Shown here: piece after piece, positions 7,699 through 14,338 of the stretch
How positions within the stretch are numbered: position 1 is the first letter of the stretch
Layout: every line of letters begins with the position of its first letter
Assembly (NCBI GenBank): GCA_045805805.1
Contig: JBJMKO010000116.1
Coordinates: forward strand, 1 to 25,030
Source: VRUE01 sp045805805
GTDB taxonomy: Bacteria; Actinomycetota; Thermoleophilia; Solirubrobacterales; 70-9
Direction of reading: 5' to 3'
Length of the DNA: 25,030 nucleotides
Notes under the pieces: generated by a model
Database searches by the model: none
What the model saw: the letters and a program-made list of their open reading frames with translations, nothing else
Told to the model about the DNA's origin: nothing
Made by a program: the position numbers and the translations under genes

Positions 7699-8697
7699 CT
7701 AGCCGTAGCGCTCGCCGATGATCGCCCGCAGCTTGGCGCGATCGTGGCGGGCGTGGACGCGCCGGACGGTTCCGGAGCGCGAGCGCATGACTAGAGATTC
7801 CGTGGTGGCACCGGCGCCGCGGTAGCGGACTCCCTGCAGGACGTCGCCGTCGGTGACGCCGGTGGCGGAGAAGAAGACGTCCTCGCCGGAGCAGAGGTCA
7901 TCGGCGGTGAGGATGCGGTCGAGGTCGTATCCGGCGTCGACCGCCGCGCTTCGCTCCTCGTCGTTGCGGGGCCAAAGGCGGCCGAGCATCGCCCCGCCCA
8001 TCGACTTCAGCGCCGCGGCGGAGAGCACACCCTCGGGCGTGCCGCCGATTCCCCAGAGCAGGTCGACCGGGGAGCGGTCGCTTACCGCCAGCAGAGCGGC
8101 CGAGACGTCGCCGTCGGTGATCAGGCGGATGCGGCCGCCGGCCTCGCGCACTTCGCGCATCGCGTCCTCGTGACGCGGGCGGTCAAGCATGACGACGGTG
8201 ACGTCGCCGACGCTCCCCCCCTTGCGCTCCGCGATCAGCTTCAGCGTCTCCGGCAGCGGGCGGTCGAGGTCGAGCAGATCGGCGATCTCCTCGCCGCCCG
8301 CAAGCTTTTCCATGTAGACGCAGGGTCCGGGGTCGAACATCGAGCCGCGCTCGGCAAGAGCGATCACGGCGAGGGCGCTGGGCATGCCGAGCGCACAGAG
8401 GCGGGTGCCCTCCAGCGGGTCGACGGCGATGTCGGCAACCGGCGGGCTGCCGTCGCCGATGTGCTCGCCGTTGTAGAGCATCGGCGCCTCGTCCTTCTCC
8501 CCCTCGCCGATCACGACGACGCCATCCATCGAGACCGAGTCGAGGACGAAGCGCATCGCGTCGACAGCGGCCTGGTCGGCGGCGATCTTGTCGCCCCGAC
8601 CGACCCAGCGGGCGGCGGCGAGAGCCGCCGCCTCGGTGACGCGCACCAGCTCTAGGGCGAGGTTGCGATCGGGCTTGGCCGGGGAGGCACTCTCCAT
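7699..8697 (-). CDS. glpX: Class II fructose-1,6-bisphosphatase GlpX
   Basis: The protein is 332 residues, the usual GlpX length. The metal and phosphate-binding motifs are present: GEGEKDEAPML (64-74), DPLEGT (93-98) and GGTPEGVLSAAALK (about 219-232). GlpX hydrolyses fructose-1,6-bisphosphate to fructose-6-phosphate, the committed step of gluconeogenesis. It is the standard FBPase of actinobacteria, in the cytoplasm. The start is ATG 8697. A TAGGCT hexamer 8 nt upstream and no Shine-Dalgarno suggest a leaderless or nearly leaderless mRNA. The gene is divergent from an F420-type oxidoreductase, and a 47-bp inverted repeat (8721-8767) lies between them. Confidence 0.95.
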   Translation of the reverse strand: MESASPAKPDRNLALELVRVTEAAALAAARWVGRGDKIAADQAAVDAMRFVLDSVSMDGVVVIGEGEKDEAPMLYNGEHIGDGSPPVADIAVDPLEGTRLCALGMPSALAVIALAERGSMFDPGPCVYMEKLAGGEEIADLLDLDRPLPETLKLIAERKGGSVGDVTVVMLDRPRHEDAMREVREAGGRIRLITDGDVSAALLAVSDRSPVDLLWGIGGTPEGVLSAAALKSMGGAMLGRLWPRNDEERSAAVDAGYDLDRILTADDLCSGEDVFFSATGVTDGDVLQGVRYRGAGATTESLVMRSRSGTVRRVHARHDRAKLRAIIGERYG

Positions 8698-8705
8698 CGC
8701 CCGGC

Positions 8706-8711
8706 AGCCTA
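8706..8711 (-). promoter_or_regulatory. Candidate leaderless -10 box for glpX
   Basis: TAGGCT on the minus strand fits the TAnnnT actinobacterial -10 pattern. It lies 8 nt before ATG 8697, the spacing expected if transcription starts at or next to the start codon. The same arrangement is seen at four other genes in this window. Confidence 0.45.
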
Positions 8712-8720
8712 TTCGAATCG

Positions 8721-8767
8721 TTCCGGTGCGCTTTTTGTGGTTATAGACCGTATAAAGCGCACCGGAA
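8721..8767. repeat. 47-bp inverted repeat, copy 1 (in the glpX/LLM divergent promoter)
   Basis: Perfect 14-bp arms (TTCCGGTGCGCTTT and AAAGCGCACCGGAA) enclose a 19-nt AT-richer centre with TTATAG and TATAAA. A second copy of identical length lies in inverse orientation at 9990-10036, and about 41 of 47 positions match. This copy covers the promoter zone of both divergent genes. It could be a shared operator, a promoter-bearing mobile palindrome or both. Confidence 0.8.
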
Positions 8768-8769
8768 GA

Positions 8770-8775
8770 TAGGGT
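8770..8775 (+). promoter_or_regulatory. Candidate leaderless -10 box for the LLM oxidoreductase at 8783
   Basis: TAGGGT lies exactly 7 nt before GTG 8783, and there is no Shine-Dalgarno between them. The identical hexamer and spacing precede the GTG start of the SDR gene at 12519. Confidence 0.5.
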
Positions 8776-8782
8776 CTCGTCC

Positions 8783-9715
8783 GTGGCTCGACGCTGGGGA
8801 TTGACGCTTCCGCTGCCGGGACTCTCGCTTGCCGCGCACGAGGATCCGGCGAAGCGGGCCGAGGCGGCCGGCTACACGGACTTCTGGAGCGGCGAGACGA
8901 ACGGGCCGGACGGCTTCACGCCACTGGCGCTGAGCGCAGCGTGGACCGAGCGGACGAGGCTGGGCACCGGCGTCGTGGGCGTCTTCCAGCGCGGCCCGGC
9001 GCTGCTGGCGCAGGAGGCGGCGGCGCTTGCCGACGCCTCCGGCGGGCGCTTCGTGCTTGGCATCGGCTCTTCCTCGGACCGGATCGTCGAAGGCTGGAAC
9101 GGCATCCCCTTCGAGCGGCCCTTGAGCAGGGTCCGCGAGACGCTCGACTTCCTGCGCGTCGCGCTCGAGGGCGAGCGCACGCCGAGTGGCTTCAAGCTGG
9201 AGAGCGCGCCGGCGCAGCGGGTGCCGATCGTGCTCGCAGCCCTACGCGGAAAGATGCTCGACCTCGCGGTCGAACGCGCCGACGGCGCCTTCACCAACTT
9301 CCTGCCGCTGGGTGGGCTGCCGAAGGTGACCGCCCAGCTCGACGGCGCTCCGGAGGGCTTCGAGCTGCTCTGCCGCTTCTTCTGCCTCCCCGGCGAGCGC
9401 GAGGCGGTCGAGCCCCTGGCCCGCTTCATGTTCTCCTCCTACATCACAGTCCCCGTCTACGCCTCCTTCTATCGCTGGCTCGGCTACGGCGACGAGATCG
9501 ACCCGATGATCGCGGCCTGGGAGTCGGGCGATCGCCAGGGCGCCGCCGCGGCCGCGCCCTGGGAGCTGATCGAGGCGATGTTCATCTTCGGTTCGCCAGA
9601 GCAGATGAAGGAGCGCATCGCCGCCTTCGTCGAAGGCGGCATCACGCTGCCGATCCTGACCCCGATCACGACGCCGGACAAGCTGGGCGAGCTGATCGAG
9701 GCACTGGCTCCCTAG
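8783..9715 (+). CDS. LLM-class (luciferase-like) F420-dependent oxidoreductase
   Basis: The protein is 310 residues with a TIM-barrel bacterial luciferase-like pattern. It opens with WGLTLPLPG, then AEAAGYTDFWSGE (about 27-39), RLGTGVVGVFQRGPALLAQEAAALADASGGRFVLGIG spread over about 58-94, and IVEGWNGIPFERPLSRVRE (about 100-118). The C-terminus has a GSPEQMKERI segment (about 272-281). Such enzymes use reduced F420 or FMN to reduce or oxidise small organic substrates. The substrate cannot be told from sequence. The start is GTG 8783, with a TAGGGT hexamer 7 nt upstream, so probably leaderless. It is transcribed away from glpX. Its 3' side runs into a gene-free block rich in palindromes. Confidence 0.88.
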   Translation: MARRWGLTLPLPGLSLAAHEDPAKRAEAAGYTDFWSGETNGPDGFTPLALSAAWTERTRLGTGVVGVFQRGPALLAQEAAALADASGGRFVLGIGSSSDRIVEGWNGIPFERPLSRVRETLDFLRVALEGERTPSGFKLESAPAQRVPIVLAALRGKMLDLAVERADGAFTNFLPLGGLPKVTAQLDGAPEGFELLCRFFCLPGEREAVEPLARFMFSSYITVPVYASFYRWLGYGDEIDPMIAAWESGDRQGAAAAAPWELIEAMFIFGSPEQMKERIAAFVEGGITLPILTPITTPDKLGELIEALAP

Positions 9716-9758
9716 AAGCCTGGTGGTTCAGCGTCCGGTTGCCGGCGAGGGTTGGGTG

Positions 9759-9910
9759 GGCCTGGCGGGTGCGCCTCTGCGGGAATTGGCGTCGCCCGCG
9801 CCTATGGCGCGTAGCGACGAGATGAGGTGCGCGGGCTACGCCCGCGCAGGCATCGGATTGCATTTCCGCCGCCTTCGGCGACATTCCCGCAGAGGCACAC
9901 CCGCCAGGCC
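9759..9910. repeat. Cloverleaf-like inverted repeat R1
   Basis: The outer arms, 28 bp each (9759-9786 and 9883-9910), are complementary with one mismatch. They enclose three hairpins: 9790-9819 (CGTCGC/GCGACG around GCGCC/GGCGC), 9829-9847 (GCGCGGGC, loop TAC, GCCCGCGC) and 9867-9880 (CGCCG, loop CCTT, CGGCG). Positions 9854-9885 recur exactly, as reverse complement, at 10156-10187 in element R2. Confidence 0.85.
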
Positions 9911-9974
9911 TCTCGAAGCGGGGACAAGCTTTGGACCCAGCCCCCGAAGCGCCTCCTCGGCCTGAAGCTCTTTC

Positions 9975-10107
9975 AAGCTTCGAAAGCGGTTCCGGTGCGG
10001 TTTATGCCACCTATAACCACATAAAGCGCACCGGAAGGGATGTTGGCACCCTGCTTGGCCTTGAAGCTTTCTTCAACCCTGAGCGCCGGTCTCGCTTTTC
10101 GAAGCTT
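9975..10107. repeat. Outer inverted repeat around 47-bp copy 2
   Basis: AAGCTTCGAAAGCG (9975-9988) and CGCTTTTCGAAGCTT (10093-10107) are complementary apart from one bulged T. They bracket copy 2 asymmetrically, the left arm being 1 nt and the right arm 56 nt away. Together they make a second layer of dyad symmetry. Confidence 0.5.
9990..10036. repeat. 47-bp inverted repeat, copy 2
   Basis: The arms TTCCGGTGCG and CGCACCGGAA enclose a centre containing CTATAACCAC. Compared with the reverse complement of copy 1 (8721-8767), about 41 of 47 positions match and the lengths are identical. It does not lie next to any gene start, which argues that the repeat is a dispersed element and not only an operator of glpX. 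Confidence 0.8.
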
Positions 10108-10131
10108 TCGGTCTATCGGGGCGTGTCGAGA

Positions 10132-10275
10132 GGGAGCCTGGCCGCCCTCCAGGCGAATGTCGCCGAAGGCGGCGGAAATGCAATCCGGTTATTGCGCGGC
10201 GAAGCCGCGCTCAAGGTTCACCCCATGCGCAAAGCGCATGGGGTGTCAATTCGACTGGAGGGCGGCCAGGCTCCC
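10132..10275. repeat. Cloverleaf-like inverted repeat R2
   Basis: Perfect 21-bp outer arms (10132-10152 and 10255-10275) enclose three hairpins: 10161-10174 (the complement of the R1 CGCCG hairpin), 10194-10210 (GCGCGGC, loop GAA, GCCGCGC) and 10219-10245 (CACCCCATGCGC, loop AAA, GCGCATGGGGTG). The order of hairpins is the reverse of R1, as expected for a copy in opposite orientation. Only a 32-nt segment is identical in sequence. The right arm ends 28 bp past the egtD stop, on its downstream side. Confidence 0.85.
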
Positions 10276-10303
10276 CTACCCCTCCCCGCAGTGAAGAGGC
10301 CTG

Positions 10304-11272
10304 CTAGCTGGGCCGCGCCAGGCTGAGCGCGTAGTCGCCGGCCGGATCGGTGAACCAGCCGCTCATCTCCAGGCCGGCCTCTTCGTAGACGGCGTCCAAG
10401 CGCTCGCGGGTGAACTTCGAGGAGATCTCGGTCCGCATCTCCTCCCCCTCGGCGAAGGTCACCGCCATGTCGAGGCCGTCGAGTCGAATCGTCTGCTCTC
10501 CAAGTGAACGCAGGCGGATGTCCATACGGGCCTCGCCGGCGTCGTAACGGGCGACGTGCTCGAAGGCGTCGAGGTCGAAGTCGCCCCCCAGCTCACGGTT
10601 GAGGACGCGCAGGACGTTCTTGTTGAATTCGGCGGTGACACCGCTCGAGTCGTCGTAGGCGGCCTCGAGCCGGCCGGGCTCCTTGACCAGGTCGGTGCCG
10701 AGCAGCAGGCGGTCCTCGGGGCCGAGCAGGGCGGCGAGCCGGGCGAGGAAGTCGCGGCGAGCCTCCGGGTAGAGGTTGCCGATCGTGCCGCCGAGGAAGG
10801 CGACGAGGCGAGCGTCGCCGCCGTTCGGAATCCGCTCCAAGTGGTGCTCGAAGTCGCAGACGAGGCCGTGGATGGCGAGGCCGGGGTACTCCTCGACGAG
10901 ACACTCGGCCGTCTCGTGGGTGATCTCCTCGGAGATGTCGACCGGGACGTAGGTGCCGAGGCAACCGGCGTCGCGCATCGCGCTCAGCAGGTGGCGGGTC
11001 TTGGCGGCGGAGCCGGAGCCGAGCTCGACCAGGGTGCGCGGGGCCCCGGCCGTGGCGACGATCTCGGCCGCCCGCTCGGTGAGGATCGAACGCTCGGCCC
11101 GGGTCGGGTAGTACTCGGGCAGCCCGGTGATCCGCTCGAAGAGCTGCGAGCCGCGCTCGTCGTAGAAGTACTTCGGTGCCAGCTCCTTGAAGTCGGCGGA
11201 GAGGCCGGCGCGGACGTCGCGTGCCATCGTCGCGGCGGTGTCAGCGTCGAGGTGGACCTCTATCGCGATCAT
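10304..11272 (-). CDS. egtD: L-histidine N-alpha-methyltransferase EgtD (ergothioneine biosynthesis)
   Basis: The protein is 322 residues, the expected EgtD length. It has KYFYDERGSQLFERITGLP (34-52) and YYPTRAERSIL (54-64), the SAM-binding ELGSGSAAKTRHLL (83-96), FLGGTIGNLYPEARRDFL, and the substrate-binding region around AAYDDSSGVTAEFNKNVL. EgtD trimethylates histidine to hercynine with SAM, the first step of ergothioneine synthesis. The true start is ATG 11272, which overlaps the egtB stop in an ATGA tetranucleotide (11269-11272). The same frame stays open farther upstream, but that would overlap egtB out of frame. egtA, egtC and egtE are not in the window. Confidence 0.95.
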   Translation of the reverse strand: MIAIEVHLDADTAATMARDVRAGLSADFKELAPKYFYDERGSQLFERITGLPEYYPTRAERSILTERAAEIVATAGAPRTLVELGSGSAAKTRHLLSAMRDAGCLGTYVPVDISEEITHETAECLVEEYPGLAIHGLVCDFEHHLERIPNGGDARLVAFLGGTIGNLYPEARRDFLARLAALLGPEDRLLLGTDLVKEPGRLEAAYDDSSGVTAEFNKNVLRVLNRELGGDFDLDAFEHVARYDAGEARMDIRLRSLGEQTIRLDGLDMAVTFAEGEEMRTEISSKFTRERLDAVYEEAGLEMSGWFTDPAGDYALSLARPS

Positions 11273-12426
11273 GCGTCCCTCGCGCAGCGGATCCCGGCGA
11301 AGATCTGGCGGCGCTGCGGCAGGTCCCAGTTGCGGAAGCTGGGGCGCATGACGTTTGGGTCGGTCGCCCAAGAGCCACCCCGCAGGACCTTGTAGGTGTC
11401 GCCGAAGAAGGCCTCGGAGTACTCCCGATAGGGGAACGCCTCGAATCCCGGGTAAGCGAGGAAGTCGGAGGACGTCCACTCCCAGGCTTGGCCGACCCCC
11501 TGCAGATCCGGGTGGGCCGCCTCCCACTCCTGCTCGGTGGGAAGGCGCTTGCCCGCCCAGCGGGCGAAGGCGTCGGCCTCCTGCCAGGAGACATGGAGGA
11601 CGGGCGCGGCGGGATCGACCGGGTCGCGGCGGCCCATCGCGATGCTGGCCCAGCCCTCGCCATCGCGCTCCCAGTAGAGCGGCGACTCGGCCCCAGTCTC
11701 CTCGATGAACTCGACGTAGGCGCCGTTGCTCACCGGGGCGCGGTCGATCTCGAACGCCGCCAACTCGACCGCGTGGCAAGGCCGCTCGTTGTCGTAGGCA
11801 AAACCGCTGGCGGGTGCACCGATTTCATAGCTGCCGCCCTCGATGCGGATCGTCTCCGAGACGCGGGGCATCTCTCGAACGGGCGGATACTCAAAGTGCC
11901 GGGCCAATTGGCCCGGCACTTGTTCGGGCGGGAGATGCCCCGCGTCTCGGAGACCCCCGCCCGCGTCGACCATCTGCAGGAGCTGGAGCATCGTCTCGTT
12001 GTGCTGCTGCTCGTGGGCGATCAGTAGCTCGTAGACGAAGCCGTCGCGCAGCAACGGATCCTCGGCCTGGGGATCGATCTCAACCTCGTCGAGAACCTCA
12101 AGCGTGCGCTCGCGCACATCGGCCAGGTAGGCACGCAGCTCGGCGTCGCGCAGGATCGGCAGCTCGCCGCGGGTTTTGCGCGGGTTCTCGATCGCGTCGT
12201 AGAAGCGGCCCAGCTCACCGTGCAGCGGCTCGCGGCCGCCGATCGTCTGCACTAGCCAGAGCTCCTCGAAGTTGGCGATGTGGCCGAGGTCCCAAGCCAG
12301 CGGGCTTAGGATCGGGGAGTAGACGCGGTTGAGCTGCTCGTCGTCGAGCGGCTGAATCAGCTCCAGCGTGCGCAGCCGCGCCTCGGCGAGACGTTCCGCG
12401 ATCGCTTCCTTGGAGCTGGGCGTCAC
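11269..12426 (-). CDS. egtB: Hercynine oxygenase EgtB, carrying an in-frame palindromic insertion
   Basis: The protein is 385 residues. The N-terminal DinB-like domain has the three-histidine iron site: H49 in LAWDLGHIANFEELW, and H138/H142 in AHEQQHNETM. The C-terminal formylglycine-generating-enzyme-like domain (about 195-385) includes RIEGGSYEIG, WEWTSSDFLAYPGFE and RVLRGGSWAT. EgtB joins hercynine to gamma-glutamylcysteine or cysteine with O2, forming the sulfoxide. Residues about 158-191 (from GLRDAGHLPPEQ to EMPRVSE) lie in the interdomain linker and are encoded by a large palindrome (11852-11954). Both catalytic domains look intact, so the enzyme is probably active. The start is GTG 12426. 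A TAGGGT box lies 18 nt upstream. The stop overlaps the egtD start. Confidence 0.93.
   Translation of the reverse strand: MTPSSKEAIAERLAEARLRTLELIQPLDDEQLNRVYSPILSPLAWDLGHIANFEELWLVQTIGGREPLHGELGRFYDAIENPRKTRGELPILRDAELRAYLADVRERTLEVLDEVEIDPQAEDPLLRDGFVYELLIAHEQQHNETMLQLLQMVDAGGGLRDAGHLPPEQVPGQLARHFEYPPVREMPRVSETIRIEGGSYEIGAPASGFAYDNERPCHAVELAAFEIDRAPVSNGAYVEFIEETGAESPLYWERDGEGWASIAMGRRDPVDPAAPVLHVSWQEADAFARWAGKRLPTEQEWEAAHPDLQGVGQAWEWTSSDFLAYPGFEAFPYREYSEAFFGDTYKVLRGGSWATDPNVMRPSFRNWDLPQRRQIFAGIRCARDA
11852..11954. repeat. Large inverted repeat inside egtB
   Basis: Perfect 23-bp outer arms (11852-11874 and 11932-11954) surround a perfect 28-bp palindrome at 11894-11921, centred on CCAATTGG. 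The inner palindrome is off-centre by about 4-5 bp, with a 19-nt spacer on one side and 10 nt on the other. The reading frame of egtB passes through without a stop. Confidence 0.9.
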
Positions 12427-12444
12427 CTCGGTGGCGATCCAAAA

Positions 12445-12450
12445 ACCCTA
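12445..12450 (-). promoter_or_regulatory. Candidate -10 box for egtB-egtD
   Basis: TAGGGT on the minus strand lies 18 nt before GTG 12426, giving a predicted leader of roughly 10 nt. It is the same hexamer found before the oxidoreductase genes at 8783 and 18408 and the SDR gene at 12519. Confidence 0.35.
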
Positions 12451-12505
12451 GCGAGGTCAGGCTATGGGGTGTGAAGTTCGGCGCAGACCCGGTCCCTCCC
12501 GAGTG

Positions 12506-12511
12506 TAGGGT
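12506..12511 (+). promoter_or_regulatory. Candidate leaderless -10 box for the SDR gene; decides its start
   Basis: TAGGGT followed by exactly 7 nt and then GTG 12519. This matches the arrangement at 8770-8783 base for base in hexamer and spacing. It supports GTG 12519 over the in-frame GTG at 12471. Confidence 0.5.
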
Positions 12512-12518
12512 GCTCGCC

Positions 12519-13286
12519 GTGAAGATCGAGGGGGTAGGAGCGCTGGTCGCAGGCGGGGCTTCCGGGCTGGGCGAGGCCACGGCTCGGGCGCTGGTCGAGG
12601 CCGGCGCGACGGTGACGATCGCCGACCTCAACGCCGAGAAGGGCGAGGCGCTCGCTGCTGAGCTTGGCGCCGACGCGAGCTTCGTCGAAGCCGACGTGAC
12701 CGACGAGGCGGCGGTCTCCGCCGCTGCCAAGGAGGCGGCTTCCGCAGCCGGAGGCCTGCGCGTCTCCGTCTGCTGTGCCGGGATCGGCTGGGCCGAGCGG
12801 GTTGCTCACAAAGGCGGGCCTCACAGCCTCGAGTTCTTCTCCAACGTGGTCAAGGTCAACCTGATCGGCACCTTCAACGTGCTGCGCTTCGCGGCGGCGG
12901 CGATGAGCGAGAACGAGCCGAACACCGAGGGCGAGCGCGGCGTCTGCGTCAACACCGCCTCGATCGCCGCCTACGACGGCCAGATCGGCCAGGTCGCCTA
13001 CTCGGCCTCGAAGGGCGGCATCGTCGGCATGACCCTGCCGGCGGCGCGGGACATGTCCTCGCGCGGCGTCCGCGTCGTCACGATCGCCCCCGGCCTCTTC
13101 GACACGCCCCTGCTCGCCGCACTGCCGGAGGAACACCGGGCCGCTCTCGGCGCCGGCATCCCCTTCCCCTCCCGGCTGGGCCGCCCCGAGGAGTACGCGA
13201 GGCTGGTCGGCCAGATCGTCGCCAACCCGATGCTCAACGGCGAGACGATCCGCCTCGACGGCGCCCTGCGGATGCCGCCGAAGTAG
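12519..13286 (+). CDS. Short-chain dehydrogenase/reductase, 3-hydroxyacyl-CoA dehydrogenase type-2-like
   Basis: The protein is 255 residues from GTG 12519. It has the classical SDR layout: the cofactor loop GGASGLGEATARAL near the N-terminus, an acidic residue after the second strand (ADLN) that favours NAD(H), NNAG replaced by CCAGIG, then NTASIAAYDGQIGQVAYSASK spread over the active site with Ser, Tyr and Lys in YSASK. The C-terminal LNGETIRLDGALRMPPK is typical of HSD10-like 3-hydroxyacyl-CoA dehydrogenases. It probably oxidises a 3-hydroxyacyl-CoA or similar alcohol in the cytoplasm. An upstream GTG (12471) would add 16 residues unlike family N-termini, so I rejected it. It is divergent from egtB and convergent with a prepilin-like gene. 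Confidence 0.87.
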   Translation: MKIEGVGALVAGGASGLGEATARALVEAGATVTIADLNAEKGEALAAELGADASFVEADVTDEAAVSAAAKEAASAAGGLRVSVCCAGIGWAERVAHKGGPHSLEFFSNVVKVNLIGTFNVLRFAAAAMSENEPNTEGERGVCVNTASIAAYDGQIGQVAYSASKGGIVGMTLPAARDMSSRGVRVVTIAPGLFDTPLLAALPEEHRAALGAGIPFPSRLGRPEEYARLVGQIVANPMLNGETIRLDGALRMPPK

Positions 13287-13288
13287 AC

Positions 13289-13331
13289 GCGCGCTCCGTT
13301 TCGGCGATATAGGCGCCCAAAGGGAGCACGC
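13289..13331. terminator. Imperfect stem-loop between convergent genes, likely bidirectional terminator
   Basis: Arms 13289-13306 and 13314-13331 pair at 15 of 18 positions around a 7-nt loop (ATATAGG). They fill almost the whole 46-bp gap between the SDR stop and the stop of the opposing gene. There is no long T tract on either strand, so this is not a canonical intrinsic terminator. Confidence 0.55.
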
Positions 13332-13332
13332 T

Positions 13333-14259
13333 TCAATTGGTTCCCTCGGCCTCGGGGTCTCGCCAGGCACGCTTTCGCCACGGAGGGGTGATCGCGAAGT
13401 CGGCCCGACTGGTGGTGGCGACCGGCTCCAGGGGAATCAGGTGGACGCGGTTGCGTGGGGTCAGGCGTTCGATGTGAGGGATGCCGGCCGCGTTGCCGGC
13501 GTGGCTGCCGCCGGAGACCAGGAGGATGTGGGTCTCGGGTCCCCAACCGTTTCGTGGGCGCAGGCCGGCGGTTTCGGCGGCATCCTTGAGCGGGCCGATT
13601 GCCGCGTCGGAGCCCCAGTTCGCGACTCCCTGACTGTGGTTGTAACCGTTGTGAGAGGAGGCGCGCTCGTCGACGGAGCCGTCGGGCCGGATGCGGATCT
13701 GGACACCCTCCCAGTCGTCGTTGTGGAAACCCTCGTCGCCGGCGATGGGGATGCCGCGCAGGGTGGCCGAGTCCGCGTAGTAGGTCCAGTACTGGATGTA
13801 GAGGTTGTCCGCCCGCGAACCGAAGCAGTCGGCGCCTTCGGCTTCGGTGTGCGCTACCGCGTCGGGGCGGCAGTCGACCACGTGGACGAAGGCCGACACG
13901 GGCAGGCCGGTGTCGGTGCGTCGCACGTAGCCCTGCTCGGCCGCGTCGCCACACGCTGTGCTGCGGCAGCGGCGGAAGTCGACCGGAACCGCCCGCGACC
14001 CACGCTCGAAGAGCAGCGATGGCATGTGGCGACGGACCAGCCCGCCGACTTCGGTCCCGTACTCGGCGATCAGCACCGGTTCGTCACCGCAGTCGTCGGC
14101 AACAGCCGCCGCGCAGAGAATCCGTGAGGCAACCGCCCGCGCCAGCGCCGTCCCCGGCACCCGCACACCCGCAGCAAGCAACCCGACCAGCAGCAGCGAA
14201 ACGAGACAGACCACGCCAACCCACTCGACGGTCCCCTGACCTCGCTGGCATCGGCGCAT
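13333..14259 (-). CDS. Prepilin-like secreted protein with a Vps62/DUF946-like domain
   Basis: The protein is 308 residues. The N-terminus MRRCQRGQGTVEW has a type III/IV prepilin pattern: a short basic leader, Gly7 as cleavage site and Glu at mature position 5, followed by a hydrophobic helix (about 13-32). The ectodomain has scattered Cys. From about 153 it shows YIQYWTYYADS, GFHNDDWEGVQIRI (178-190), SSHNGYNHSQGVANW (201-215) and LLVSGGSHAGN (246-256). These resemble the YWfFYP, HxGDWE, SqHs and GsHasY signatures of Vps62/DUF946 proteins, and more distantly the GHRHDWE motif of NLP toxins. The function is unknown. A metal-binding hydrolase or adhesin outside the membrane is a guess. Its link to the pilus genes 10 kb away is only suggestive. 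Confidence 0.72.
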   Translation of the reverse strand: MRRCQRGQGTVEWVGVVCLVSLLLVGLLAAGVRVPGTALARAVASRILCAAAVADDCGDEPVLIAEYGTEVGGLVRRHMPSLLFERGSRAVPVDFRRCRSTACGDAAEQGYVRRTDTGLPVSAFVHVVDCRPDAVAHTEAEGADCFGSRADNLYIQYWTYYADSATLRGIPIAGDEGFHNDDWEGVQIRIRPDGSVDERASSHNGYNHSQGVANWGSDAAIGPLKDAAETAGLRPRNGWGPETHILLVSGGSHAGNAAGIPHIERLTPRNRVHLIPLEPVATTSRADFAITPPWRKRAWRDPEAEGTN

Positions 14260-14338
14260 GCCTACTTAAGACGCACCGCACCATTTCTCTCCCCCAAGGC
14301 GGAGCTTCGCGGCCGAGATTCAGCACCGCCTCGGCAAC

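Larger units (their letters stand above)
9716..10303. other. 588-bp gene-free block made of nested palindromes
   Basis: The block separates the convergent LLM oxidoreductase and egtD genes. Short open frames exist but none has a ribosome site or a recognisable product, and they cross the repeats. The block holds two large multi-hairpin inverted repeats (9759-9910 and 10132-10275) and, between them, copy 2 of the 47-bp dyad (9990-10036), itself flanked by an outer inverted repeat at 9975-9988/10093-10107. No transposase remnant is visible. Confidence 0.8.

Noticed and set aside
9716..10303. CRISPR array or tRNA gene in the palindromic block
   Set aside because: There are no regularly spaced direct repeats. 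The cloverleaf-like folds are too large, their arms do not match tRNA arm lengths, and no TTCGA-type T-loop signature is present.
9931..10326. 131-codon open frame in the repeat block
   Set aside because: It runs through the 47-bp dyad and R2, has no ribosome site and no recognisable product.
10304..11779. Long 491-residue version of EgtD
   Set aside because: The extra N-terminus is Arg/Gly/Pro-rich and overlaps egtB in another frame. The ATGA overlap at 11269-11272 gives the expected EgtD start.
12435..12437. ATC in frame with egtB exactly 7 nt after the TAGGGT box, as a possible leaderless start
   Set aside because: ATC is a very rare initiator, and GTG 12426 three codons later is a normal start. 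The spacing is probably chance.
12471..12518. Upstream GTG extension of the SDR gene
   Set aside because: The 16 extra residues do not resemble SDR N-termini, and the TAGGGT box lies inside the extension.
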